Source: DATFQE01 sp963739085 (GTDB taxonomy: Bacteria; Actinomycetota; Thermoleophilia; Gaiellales; Gaiellaceae). Taken from it: DNA of 64,000 bases. A program made the position numbers and the translations under genes. Positions 37,121-45,638 of the stretch are shown here, piece after piece; the stretch's first letter is position 1, and every line of letters starts with the position of its first letter. Where the stretch lies: contig CAVTZA010000019.1 of assembly GCA_963739085.1 (NCBI GenBank), positions 124,001 to 188,000 on the forward strand. Reading direction: 5' to 3'. The notes below the pieces were generated by a model. It made no database searches, was not told where the DNA came from, and worked only from the letters and a program-made list of their open reading frames with translations.

Positions 37121-37647
37121 CGCTCACGCTCGCAACCGAGGCTCCGCCCTTCGACCTGCCGGGAGTCGACGGCAGCAACCACTCGCTCGACGACTACGCG
37201 GACGCGCCCGTGCTCGCGGTCGTCTGGTCGTGCAACCACTGCCCGTACGTGCTCGCCTGGGAGGACCGCATGAGCGCGATCCAGCGCGACTACGCCGAAC
37301 GCGGCTTCCGCCTGGTCGCGATCAACTCGAACGATGCCGAGAGCCATCCGGCCGACTCGTTCGAGGGGATGAAACAGCACGCGTCCGAGAAGGGTTTCCC
37401 GTTCCCCTATCTGCACGACGAGGACCAGTCGGTCGCGCGCATGTACGGGCCCGAGCGCACGCCCGAGGTCTTCCTGTTCGACGCCGACCGGCGGCTCGTC
37501 TACCACGGCGCGATCGACGACTCGCGCGACGAGGATGTCGTCTCGGAGAACTACCTCCGCGACGCGATCGACGCGGTGCTCGACGGCCGCGATCCGGAGC
37601 AATCGGACACGCCGCCGGTCGGCTGCTCGATCAAATGGCGGGCTTGA
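37117..37647 (+). CDS. thioredoxin-like/AhpC-TSA family redox protein
   Basis: A 176-residue cytoplasmic thioredoxin-fold protein of the AhpC/TSA-like group. The active site VVWSCNHCPYVLAWEDRM has a CxxC. The thiol fold continues through AINSNDAESHPADSFEGM, PYLHDEDQSVARMYG and the cis-Pro in TPEVFLF. The group is annotated as thioredoxin-like with peroxiredoxin-type fold. A further Cys is at the C-terminus (PPVGCSIKW). It is translationally coupled to the small thioredoxin-fold protein. The end overlaps the convergent methyltransferase by 17 bases. Confidence 0.85.
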   Translation: MTLTLATEAPPFDLPGVDGSNHSLDDYADAPVLAVVWSCNHCPYVLAWEDRMSAIQRDYAERGFRLVAINSNDAESHPADSFEGMKQHASEKGFPFPYLHDEDQSVARMYGPERTPEVFLFDADRRLVYHGAIDDSRDEDVVSENYLRDAIDAVLDGRDPEQSDTPPVGCSIKWRA

Positions 37648-38356
37648 CGAGCAGGTACCAGCCGATCGTCACCGCGTAGGAGTCGGAGCCCGCCAGCGCG
37701 CGGGCACGCCTCCGCTCCTCGCCCTCGCAGGCGGCCAGGTCGAGGTACGGCTCGACCTCGCGGCGCTGCTGCTCGAAGTCGGCGCGGCGGAGCACGAGAT
37801 TGTTGGCGTCGAACAGGCCGCGGAGGTCGGTGTCGGGCAGCACGCGGGTGTGGCTAGGGTCGCGGGCGCGCTCGAAGCGGTCGAGCTCGAGCGCCGCGAG
37901 GGGATCGACGGGCGCCACCTGGTCGACGACGAGCACAGTGCCGCCCGGCCGCGTCACGCGGACGAGCTCGGACACGACGAGCTCGGGGCGGGGCAGGTGG
38001 TGCAGCGTCCTCAGGCAGCCGGTGACGTCGAACTCGCCGTCGGCGAACGGCAGCGCCATCGCGTCGGCCTCGACGAACTCCACGTTCCCGTGCTCCGCTG
38101 CCCGCTTGCGGCCCTCCTCGAGGAACTCGGGCACCACGTCGACGGCGACGACCTCGCGCACGAGCGGGCTGAGCGCGAGGGCGAGCGCGCCGGTCCCCGT
38201 CCCGGAGTCGAGCGCCCGCTCGTCGCCCGAGAGCGGCACGAACCTGCGGACGCGCTCGCGGAGCGCGTCGGCCCGATCCTCCGTGAGCTGCCCGAGCCGC
38301 TCGGCCGAGACGGCGAAGCGCCGGCGGACAGCGTCCGCTTCGGTCATGTCCTCCAT
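37631..38356 (-). CDS. SAM-dependent methyltransferase (UbiE-like)
   Basis: A methyltransferase of about 241 residues with motif I in ALDSGTGTGALALAL, an acidic residue in VVAVDVVPE, motif II in EADAMALPFADGEFDV and post-motif RTLHHL, as in UbiE/COQ5-type C-methyltransferases. The substrate is not determinable. The second half has PGGTVLVVDQ. Two ATG starts are possible, 38356 and 38347, differing by three residues; neither has a well spaced ribosome site. It is convergent with the redox protein. Confidence 0.87.
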   Translation of the reverse strand: MEDMTEADAVRRRFAVSAERLGQLTEDRADALRERVRRFVPLSGDERALDSGTGTGALALALSPLVREVVAVDVVPEFLEEGRKRAAEHGNVEFVEADAMALPFADGEFDVTGCLRTLHHLPRPELVVSELVRVTRPGGTVLVVDQVAPVDPLAALELDRFERARDPSHTRVLPDTDLRGLFDANNLVLRRADFEQQRREVEPYLDLAACEGEERRRARALAGSDSYAVTIGWYLLVKPAI

Positions 38357-38448
38357 CCGCCCTGTGGTCCGGTTCGCCCGGCCTCCTCCCCGATGTGACC
38401 CTAGCTGGGAAATGCGCACATGAGTGTGACCGGTCCGTGCCGGAAGCG

Positions 38449-39465
38449 TCACGACCGGCGTTCGCGCCGGGCGAGCTCGAGCGCCTCTTCCCGCGTGGAG
38501 ATCGTGCCTGCGGCGCGCTCCTCCTCGATCCGCTCCAGCAGCCGGCCGACCTCGGGGCCCGGCTCGAGACCCAGGTCGTCGCCGCGGACGAGCGGCTCGG
38601 CCGGGTCGTTCCGACGCGCCTCCTCGACGGTCGCACGGAGGTCGTCCGCGCCGATGAACTCCAGCGCCTCCAGCGCCCACGGCTCGGTCGACCGGCGGAA
38701 CCGGTAGACGGCCCGCGGCGAGTCGTCCGGCGGACGCTCTGCCCGCAGCACGGCGCGCAACAGCCGCCGCTGCTCGTTCGAGATCGGGAAGCGCTCGAGA
38801 TTCGTCCCGAACACGCGCGGGAGGCGGATCGCGTCCGAGTCCTCGTCCCGCAACTCCGCCACGGAGCCGCCGAGCGGCGCGAGCAGGCCGAGCTCGTCGA
38901 GAAGCCGAAATCCGTGTGCCGACAGCTGCTCCAGCTCGTCGACGATCCGCTCGCCGGACGGACGGTCGACGAGGTGTGCGGCGGCGCGGACGAGGTCGGC
39001 CGTCGCGGCGTCGAGCGTGAAGCCGAACCGGTCGACGAAGCGGACCGCGCGCAGCAGCCGCAGCGGATCGTCCTCGAAGGCGCCGTCCGAGACCGCCCGC
39101 AGCACCAGCTCGTCGAGGTCGCGCCGACCCCCGAACGGATCGACCGCCTCCCCGCCGGCGAGCGGCACGGCGATGGCGTTGACGGTGAAGTCGCGCGTGG
39201 CGAGATCGTCCGCGATCGTGCCGCGAAGCGGCGTGAAGTCGACCGTCCGGCCGCCGCCGAGCGCGACGCGCCACGCGCCATGACGTTCGGAGAGCGGAAA
39301 GGACGCGCCGCCCGAGCGCCTTGCGTAGGCCCGCGCGGCCCCGCGCGGGTCGGCAAGAGCGATGTCGAGGTCGACGACCGGCCGGCCGAGCAGCTCGTCG
39401 CGCACGGCCCCGCCGACGACCCAGGCCTCCTCGCCCGCCAGGAGCTCCTGCGCGAGCTCACGCAT
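38449..39465 (-). CDS. tRNA nucleotidyltransferase/poly(A) polymerase family protein
   Basis: A 338-residue class II nucleotidyltransferase with GGAVRDELLG at residues 18-27, the metal-binding DxD in VVDLDIAL (Asp32, Asp34), TRDFTVNAIAVPL, and the helical body EDDPLRLLRAVRFVDRFGF. Enzymes of this family add CCA, or only part of it, to tRNA 3' ends, or poly(A) to RNA. Which one cannot be told from sequence alone. No HD domain is seen. The ATG start overlaps the end of alr by eight bases, so cca, alr, nnr, acpS and the HAD gene form one operon. Confidence 0.88.
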   Translation of the reverse strand: MRELAQELLAGEEAWVVGGAVRDELLGRPVVDLDIALADPRGAARAYARRSGGASFPLSERHGAWRVALGGGRTVDFTPLRGTIADDLATRDFTVNAIAVPLAGGEAVDPFGGRRDLDELVLRAVSDGAFEDDPLRLLRAVRFVDRFGFTLDAATADLVRAAAHLVDRPSGERIVDELEQLSAHGFRLLDELGLLAPLGGSVAELRDEDSDAIRLPRVFGTNLERFPISNEQRRLLRAVLRAERPPDDSPRAVYRFRRSTEPWALEALEFIGADDLRATVEEARRNDPAEPLVRGDDLGLEPGPEVGRLLERIEEERAAGTISTREEALELARRERRS

Positions 39466-40478
39466 CGCGGACCAGCGCCCGCGTCCGCTCGGGCCGCGCG
39501 ACGATCCCGATCCCGCAGGCGAGCTCGTAGTTGATCGTCCCCGCGGCGCGGGCATGCTCTTCGATCAGCAGTCCGTCGCCGAGCAGCGTCACGGGCGTCC
39601 CCACCGGGAGCTCGCCCGGGAGCTCGACGGCGAAGGCGTCCATCGAGACCCTGCCCACGACGCGCCGGCGCTCCCCGTCGACGAGGACTTCGGTTCCGCT
39701 CATGGCACGCCTGAAGCCGTCCGCGTAGCCGACGGGCACGATCCCGATCCAGGTGTCGCGATCGGCGACGAACTCCCGTCCGTACCCGCTGGATTCGCCC
39801 GCGCGGAGTCGCTTGACCTGACCGAGGGCGGTGCGCCAGGAGAGCACCGGCTCGAGCCCGTCGTCCGCGGGATCGGTGTTGAACGGAGACAGGCCGTAAA
39901 GCGCGCCGCCGGGCCGCACGGCGTCGAAGCGCGCCTCCGGGAACCGCAGGACGCCGGCGCCGTTGGCCGCATGCCGGATCAAGCCGTCGAGCCCCTCCGT
40001 GGCCACGCGGAAGCGCTCGATCTGCACGCGCGTGAAGTCCGGATCGCAGTCCGCGCTGGCGAAGTGCGTCATCACGCCGACGACGTCACGGGTCGGCGCC
40101 GGCAGCTCCGAGTAGCCCCAGCGCCCCATGCCGGTGTCGAGCTTGAGGTGCACCGACGATGCCCTCCGGGATCGGGCCGGCGCTCACGGCGAGGTCGAGG
40201 CGCGCCTCGCGCGCCGCTCCGAGTTCCTCGGTCGGGCCCATGACGAGGATGCGCGTGTCGGGGAACTCCGCGCGCAACGGCAGCGCCTCGCCCAGGGCGG
40301 CGACGCACAGAGCCGTCGCTCCCTCTGCGAGCGCGACACGCGCGGCGCCGAGCGCGCCGTGGCCGTAGGCATGCGCCTTCACCACCACCCAGACCTCTGC
40401 TCCGCCTGCGGCGCGACGCAGCGTCCGCACGTTACGACGCAGCGCCCCGAGGTCGACAGTCAGCTCCGAGCGGTACAT
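39458..40478 (-). pseudogene. alr: alanine racemase, one frameshift
   Basis: Encodes the pyridoxal-phosphate alanine racemase that supplies D-alanine for peptidoglycan. The N-terminal frame has the PLP-lysine motif in VVKAHAYGHG (Lys34) and the C-terminal frame has VPVGYADGFRR with the second catalytic Tyr and GRVSMDAFAVEL. The frame changes near 40153 between LAVSAGPIP and LKLDTGMGRWGY. One base repairs it. Because alr is normally essential, a sequence error is likely. It overlaps nnr upstream by three bases and the nucleotidyltransferase downstream by eight, so the operon is translationally coupled. Confidence 0.88.
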
Positions 40479-41808
40479 CAGCCGCGGCTGTGAGGCAGCC
40501 CTTCGACCACGTCGGACGCGACCAGCCCCGAAGGCTTCCCGGCGACACGTGCTGCGACGCGGTGCGCCACGGCCCCGGCCGCCGCGGCCTTCCGGCCGTC
40601 GAGCCCCTTTGCGAGGAACGCGCCGACGATCCCGGTCAGGACGTCCCCGGTGCCTGCCGTCGCGAGGCCCGGCACGTTGGAGCCGACGACGAGCACGCCC
40701 TCTCCCGGCGCGCCGACCAGCGTGTCCGGGCCCTTCAGGAGCACGACGCAGCCGAACCGCTCCACCGCTCGTCGCAGCGCCTCCAGCCGGTGCGCGTCCA
40801 CCCAGGCGGCCTCCTCGTCGAGGAGCCGGCCGAGCTCGCCCGAGTGCGGCGTGAGCACGGTGTCGGCCCCGCGCTCGAACGGCTCGAGCCCGTCGAGCCC
40901 GTCCGCATCCACGACCGCAGGTACCTCGGTCGTGAGCAGGAGCCGGCGGATGAGCGCTCGGCGGTCGTCACTCCGGCCGAGGCCGGGGCCGAGCGCGAGC
41001 GCGCGTGCCCGCCCGACGGCGTCGTCCACCTCCTCGAGCGGCCGCTTGACCGCCTCGAGCACGAGTGTCTCCAGAACCGGCAACGATGCCGCCGGAGCCG
41101 CGATCGCGACGTAACCCGCGTCGGCGCGGAACGCGGCGCGCGCGCTCAGGGCGGCAGCGCCGGTCATGCCGGGCGCGCCGCCGACGACGAGCACGGAGCC
41201 CGACGTGTACTTCGTGTCGCCGGCGCGCTTGGCGGGGATGCGGTCCAGGATCGCGTCGGTGACACGAGCGAGTGCTCGGTCGGCCGCTGCTCGAGGCCGA
41301 TGTCCGCGACGACCACCTCGCCCGCGTGCAGGAGGCCAGGCGAGACCTCGAGGCCAACCTTCCGCCCGTGCATCGTCACGGTCAGGTCGGCGCGGACGGC
41401 CTCTCCGGGCACCTCCCCGGTTGACGCATCCACCCCCGAGGGGATGTCGACGGCCACGACCGGCGCGCCCGCCTCGTTCATCCGGACGATCAGCTCCGCC
41501 GCCTCGGGCCGCGGCACGCCCGAGAAGCCGGTGCCGAAGAGCCCATCGACGACGACGTCGGCGCCCGCGAGCTCCGTCGACTCCTCCGCGTCGAGCCCCC
41601 ATTCGCGGAGCAGGCGCAGCGCGATCCGGCCGTCGCCGCCGTTCGCGCCCTTGCCACAGATCGCGCGCACCCGCTTCGCCTCCGGATAGCGCGAGCGCAC
41701 CGCCTCGGCAACTGCGAGACCCGCGCTCTCCATCAGCGCGTCGACGTCGTGCCCCGCCTCGGCGGCCTTCATCTCGGCCGCGGTGTAGAGCGGCTCGTAC
41801 TCGCCCAT
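40478..41808 (-). pseudogene. nnr: bifunctional NAD(P)HX epimerase/dehydratase, one frameshift
   Basis: Encodes a repair enzyme of about 440 residues for hydrated NADH and NADPH. The first half (NnrE) has GKGANGGDGRIALRLL and AVDIPSGVDASTGEVPG. The second half (NnrD) has GSVLVVGGAPGMTGAAALSA, VLTPHSGELGRLL and NVPGLATAGTGDVLTG, an ADP-dependent kinase-like dehydratase fold. The frame changes near 41260 (EHSLV to TDAILDRIP). It sits between acpS and alr, its usual actinobacterial place. The start ATG is adjacent to the stop of acpS, so they overlap by one base. Confidence 0.88.
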
Positions 41809-42162
41809 CAGCCCACGTCGACGACGCAGATCGCCGCGGCGAGCTCGCGCGAGTGCGTCATGGACAGGTCGATCCGCCCCGCCCCCACCCTGTCCGCGAA
41901 CGCCTTCGTGCGGCCGAAGAGGACGACGCCGGGCTTCGGCCGGCCGCGGATCTCGATCTCCCGCCAGGTGAAGTACACGCCGGAGCCGAGCGCCTTGCCG
42001 ACCGCCTCCTTGCCCGCGAAGCGAGCCGCGTAGTGCTGGGCCGGGTTCACCTTCGAGTCACAGTACTCACGCTCGGCCTCCGTGAAGCAGCGCTCGCGGA
42101 AGCCCGGCCGCTCGAGCGCCCGACGGATCCGCTCTATCTCGATCAGGTCGAGCCACCTTCAC
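41808..42162 (-). pseudogene. acpS: holo-[acyl-carrier-protein] synthase, frameshift near start
   Basis: Encodes the phosphopantetheinyl transferase that activates acyl carrier protein, about 118 residues. The body is clear: LDLIEIERIRRALERPGF, FTEAEREYCDSK, YAARFAGKEAVGKALGSG (metal Glu) and LSMTHSRELAAA. The frame is broken between the start GTG at 42162, which overlaps the HAD stop, and the body near 42154. In the body frame a TGA precedes the LDLIEI motif, and no start codon follows it early enough. Two missing bases in AAGGTGGCTCGAC would restore VKVGLDLIEIE. The gene is probably intact in the cell. Confidence 0.82.
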
Positions 42163-42938
42163 GCCAGCTCGCGCTCCAGCCAGTCGGGGAGGTCGGCGAT
42201 CGAGCTGACGATCCCGTCCGGCTGAGCCTTGGCGATCTCGACCTCGTCGGGGCGGAACTTCCCCGTCCGCACGAGGACGGCGTGCATGCCGACGCCCTTG
42301 GCGCCCGCCACGTCGGCCTCGATGTCGTCGCCCACCATCCAGGTCAACTCGGGATCGGCGTCGAGCGCATCGAGCGCGGCGGCGAAGTAGGACGGGCTCG
42401 GCTTGCCGAGGAGCGTGGCCTGGACGCCCGCCGCATACTCCAGCCCGGCGACGAACGCACCGGCGTCGAGCAGCGGCCCGCGCGAGGTCTGCCACCACCG
42501 GTTGCGGTGCAGGCAGTAGAGCTCGGCGCCCGTATCCAGCTCCGCGAACGCGCGGGCGAGGTTCATGTAGCTGAAGACGCGGTTCGTCTCCGGCGTCTCG
42601 TCCGCGCCGCCGAGCAGAACGGCCTCGGCCTCCTCGCCGACGAGCTCGACGCCTTCGAGATCGTCGAGGATGGCGGCCATCGTCATGGCGAGGACGCGCC
42701 GGCCCTTCAACGCGTGCGCCGCGGCACGCGGCGTCGTCTGCAGCTCGTCGTCGTCGAGCTCGACGCCGAGCGCACGGAGCTCCTCCGCGAGCCTCGAGCG
42801 CGCGCGTGTGGTGTTGTTGGTGACGAAGCGAAGCCGGTGTCCCGCCTCGCGCAGCTGGGCGACCGCCTCGGCGCCGCCCGGGATGGGCTCGCCGGACACG
42901 TGGAGAACGCCGTCGACGTCCAGCAGAATCGCAGCCAT
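42159..42938 (-). CDS. HAD-superfamily hydrolase (NagD/HDHD2 type)
   Basis: A 259-residue haloacid-dehalogenase phosphatase of the IIA cap class. Motif I is LLDVDGVL at residues 5-12, motif II is in FVTNNTTR, the Lys in LLGKPSPSYF and the acidic motif IV in WMVGDDIEADVAGAKGVGM. The family removes phosphate from nucleotides or sugars; the substrate is not predicted. The stop overlaps the acpS start in GTGA. Its ATG and that of the divergent gene share the palindrome CCATGG, so the two start codons physically overlap. Confidence 0.87.
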   Translation of the reverse strand: MAAILLDVDGVLHVSGEPIPGGAEAVAQLREAGHRLRFVTNNTTRARSRLAEELRALGVELDDDELQTTPRAAAHALKGRRVLAMTMAAILDDLEGVELVGEEAEAVLLGGADETPETNRVFSYMNLARAFAELDTGAELYCLHRNRWWQTSRGPLLDAGAFVAGLEYAAGVQATLLGKPSPSYFAAALDALDADPELTWMVGDDIEADVAGAKGVGMHAVLVRTGKFRPDEVEIAKAQPDGIVSSIADLPDWLERELA

Positions 42939-43350
42939 GGAGCGCGAGTCTATTCGGGTGACCAGATCGGTCGCCCTGCCCGTGTCGGAGATCGCCTACC
43001 GCTACTCGCGGTCGAGCGGGCCGGGCGGGCAGCACGCCCAGAAGACGGAGACCCGGGTCGAGGCCCTGCTCGACGTCGAGGCGTCGTCGGCGCTGACCGA
43101 CGCGCAGAAGCACCGTGTGACGGCGAAGGCCGGCCCCGTCCTACGGGCAGTCGCCCAGGACGAGCGGAGCCGGCTCCGCAACCAGGAGCTCGCGACCGAG
43201 CGGCTCGTCGAGCAGCTCCGGGAGGCGCTGCGCGTGCCTCGGGCGCGCCGGCCCACGAAGCCGAGCGCTGCGGCGCGGGAACGGCGGCTCGAGAGCAAGC
43301 GTCGACGCTCGCAGACGAAACGGCTGCGGCGGCCGCCCGGCGAGTCGTAG
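42937..43350 (+). CDS. arfB: peptidyl-tRNA hydrolase ArfB-like ribosome-rescue protein
   Basis: A 137-residue release-factor-like protein. The GGQ catalytic motif is in SSGPGGQHAQKTETRVEA, and the basic C-terminal tail (SKRRRSQTKRLRRPP) fits ArfB, which rescues stalled ribosomes by binding the empty mRNA channel. It lacks a stop-codon-recognition domain. The ATG at 42937 overlaps the divergent HAD start. A GTG at 42958 is an alternative that would free 21 bases for promoters. Confidence 0.87.
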   Translation: MERESIRVTRSVALPVSEIAYRYSRSSGPGGQHAQKTETRVEALLDVEASSALTDAQKHRVTAKAGPVLRAVAQDERSRLRNQELATERLVEQLREALRVPRARRPTKPSAAARERRLESKRRRSQTKRLRRPPGES

Positions 43351-43353
43351 CCT
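43348..43353 (+). promoter_or_regulatory. -10 box of the antiporter gene
   Basis: TAGCCT lies six bases before the GTG at 43360, and its TAG is also the arfB stop codon. Confidence 0.35.
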
Positions 43354-43359
43354 GGAGCC

Positions 43360-44928
43360 GTGGAGCTCGACAACCGAGAGCTCGTCCAGCTGCTCGGGCT
43401 GCTGGCCGGGGTCGGCGCGCTGCTCTTCCTGGCCCCGGTCGCCCGCGTGCCCTACCCGATCTTCATGGTGCTCGGCGGGCTCGTGCTCAGCTTCGTCCCG
43501 GGCCTGCCGGAGTTCGACCTCCCGCCGGAGCTCGTGCTCGTCGCCTTCCTGCCGCCGCTGCTCTACTCGTCGGCGTTCTTCACCTCGCTGCGCGACCTGC
43601 GGGTCAACATGTATCCGATCGGGCTGCTGTCGATCGGCCTCGTCGCGGCCACCACCGTGGGCGTCGCCATGGTCGCCCACGCCGTTGTCGACGGTCTGCC
43701 GTGGTCGGCGGCGTTCGTGCTCGGCGCCGTCGTCTCGCCCACCGATCCGCTCGCCGCCACCTCGATCGCGAGCCGACTCGGCGCCCCGCGACGGGTCGTG
43801 ACGATCGTCGAGGGCGAGAGCCTGGTGAACGACGCCAGCGCACTCGTCGTCTATCGCGTCGCGGTCGTGGCCGTGACGACGGGCACGTTCACGCTCTGGG
43901 AGGCGGGAGCGAGGCTGGTGCTGAACGCGATCGCCGGGATCGCGATCGGGTTGGTCGTCGGGTACGTCATCCGCCAGGTGCGCAGGCGGATGACGGACCC
44001 GCCGAGCGAGATCGCCATCTCGTTGCTCACCGGCTACCTCGCCTTCCTGCCGGCGGACGCGCTCGGGGTGTCGGCGGTCCTGGCCGCGGTGACGGCCGGG
44101 ATCTACCTCGGCTGGCACACCCCGGAGCTGACCAACGCCGAGACGCGGCTGCAGGGGGTCGCCTTCTGGACGATCCTCGTCTTCATGGTGAACGCCGCTC
44201 TGTTCACACTCGTCGGCCTCCAGCTGCCCTCCGTGCTCGACGGTCTGGATGCCTGGTCGACGCGCGAGCTCGTCGTCGCGGCGGTCGCAGTGTGCGCGAC
44301 GGTCGTGCTCGTCCGGATCGCGTGGGTGCTCTTCTTCACGTACCTGCAGCGGAAGACATTGCGGATGCGGAACGCCACGATCGTCGCGTGGGCGGGGATG
44401 CGCGGAGCCGTGTCGCTCGCCGCCGCGCTCGCGATCCCGCTCCAGACCGACGCAGGTGCGCCGTTCCCCGCCCGCGAGCTGCTGATCTTCCTCGCTTTCT
44501 GCGTGATCCTCGTCACGCTGGTTGGACAGGGGGCGACGCTGCCGGCGCTGATCCGTGCGCTCCGGATCGAGGACGACGGCGGCGACGCACGTGAGGAGGC
44601 GAAGGCGAGGAAGCGCGCCGCGATGGCGGCGCTCCAACGGCTTGAAGAGCTGGAGGGCGAGGAGTGGGTCATGGACGACACGGCCGGCCGGCTCCGCGGG
44701 CTGTACGACTTCCGCGTGCGGCGCTTCGGCGAGCGCTTCGACGAGAACGCGGACGGCGCGAACGAGGCGCAGTCGCTCTCGTACCAGCGCCTGCGGCGCG
44801 AGCTCCTCGACGCGGAGCGCAACGCCGTGCTGGAGCTCCGCCGCGAGGGCGTGGTCTCGGACGACGTGATGAACCGCGTCCTGCGCGACATCGCGCTCGA
44901 GGACGTCCGGCTCGACTTCGAGCGCTAG
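43360..44928 (+). CDS. Na+/H+ antiporter (CPA1/NhaP type)
   Basis: A 522-residue protein: about 12 membrane helices to residue ~400, then a cytoplasmic C-terminus of about 120 residues with a charged helical stretch. The ion-translocation motif is VVSPTDPLAATSIASRLG and the ND pair is in VEGESLVNDASALVVYR. The family exchanges sodium or potassium for protons across the inner membrane. The C-terminal domain may bind a regulator. The GTG start follows arfB after nine bases on the same strand. Confidence 0.93.
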   Translation: MELDNRELVQLLGLLAGVGALLFLAPVARVPYPIFMVLGGLVLSFVPGLPEFDLPPELVLVAFLPPLLYSSAFFTSLRDLRVNMYPIGLLSIGLVAATTVGVAMVAHAVVDGLPWSAAFVLGAVVSPTDPLAATSIASRLGAPRRVVTIVEGESLVNDASALVVYRVAVVAVTTGTFTLWEAGARLVLNAIAGIAIGLVVGYVIRQVRRRMTDPPSEIAISLLTGYLAFLPADALGVSAVLAAVTAGIYLGWHTPELTNAETRLQGVAFWTILVFMVNAALFTLVGLQLPSVLDGLDAWSTRELVVAAVAVCATVVLVRIAWVLFFTYLQRKTLRMRNATIVAWAGMRGAVSLAAALAIPLQTDAGAPFPARELLIFLAFCVILVTLVGQGATLPALIRALRIEDDGGDAREEAKARKRAAMAALQRLEELEGEEWVMDDTAGRLRGLYDFRVRRFGERFDENADGANEAQSLSYQRLRRELLDAERNAVLELRREGVVSDDVMNRVLRDIALEDVRLDFER

Positions 44929-44931
44929 CTT
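44926..44931 (+). promoter_or_regulatory. -10 box of the DUF4395-thioredoxin gene
   Basis: TAGCTT lies six bases before the ATG at 44938; its TAG is the antiporter stop codon. Confidence 0.35.
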
Positions 44932-44937
44932 TACGCG

Positions 44938-45638
44938 ATGCGGACTGCGGACCCCTACGGCGACACCGACGTCATCGACGCCCGCGCGCCGCGCTTCAAC
45001 CAGGCGGTGATCGGCTCGCTCGCGCTGTTGGCGGTGGTGCTAGGACGCGTAGCTGGCCGTTGCTTGCGCTGCTCGCGCTGCAACTGGCGGTGGGCCTGAC
45101 CTTCGGCCGGCGGTACTGCCTGCCGTGCCTCGCCTACTTCGAGCTGGTCCAGCCGCGCTTCGGCGAGGGGCCGGTCGAGGACTCGCGCCCGCCGCGGTTC
45201 GCCAACCTCGTCGGGGTCGTGGTGCTCGCAGCGGCCTCGCTCTTCTGGGCCCTGGGCTTCGAGACGCTCGGCGCCGCGCTGGGGCTCCTCGTCGCGGGCC
45301 TCGCGCTGCTCGCCGCCTCGACCGGCCTCTGCGTCGGCTGCGAGCTGTACCGAGTCGGGGCACGGCTGCGGGGCATCCGCTCGCGCCACATCGACCGGAT
45401 CGATCTCGGCGATCTCGCCGACGTGACGGCGCACGGCGGCGAGGTCGTGGTCGAGTTCACGCACCCTCTCTGCAGCGACTGCCGCGAGCTCGAGCAGCGG
45501 CTTCGGGCCGACGGACGCACCGTCGTCACCGTGGACGTGCGCGAGCGCCCGGACCTCGCCCGGAAGTACGGTGTCGCGCTCGTGCCGACGGCCGTGGCCG
45601 TCGGCCCGTCAGGCGTCGTGACTACCCGGCTGGCCTGA
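44938..45638 (+). pseudogene. DUF4395 membrane domain fused to thioredoxin-like domain, one frameshift
   Basis: Encodes a protein of about 233 residues. The first part is DUF4395: DARAPRFNQAVIG, then GLTFGRRYCLPCLAYFELVQP, ending GLCVGCELYR, with three or four membrane segments and paired cysteines. The second part is thioredoxin-like with a CxxC in HPLCSDCRELEQRL and cis-Pro in ALVPTAVAV. DUF4395 is often found beside thiosulfate sulfurtransferase and thioredoxin genes. Here the two are on one chain. The frame breaks near 45045 (LAVVLG to TRSWPLLALL) by one base. The 3' end overlaps the convergent SDR gene by 17 bases. Confidence 0.78.

Noticed and set aside
39458..40478. Programmed frameshifting in alr, acpS, nnr or fabI
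   Set aside because: No slippery heptamer or downstream pseudoknot stands out, and too many unrelated genes show the same kind of break; sequence error is simpler.
41166..44594. A frame of over 1100 codons on the plus strand
   Set aside because: It runs across nnr, acpS, HAD, arfB and the antiporter in the wrong frame, and its protein is Arg/Ala/Pro-rich with no domain.
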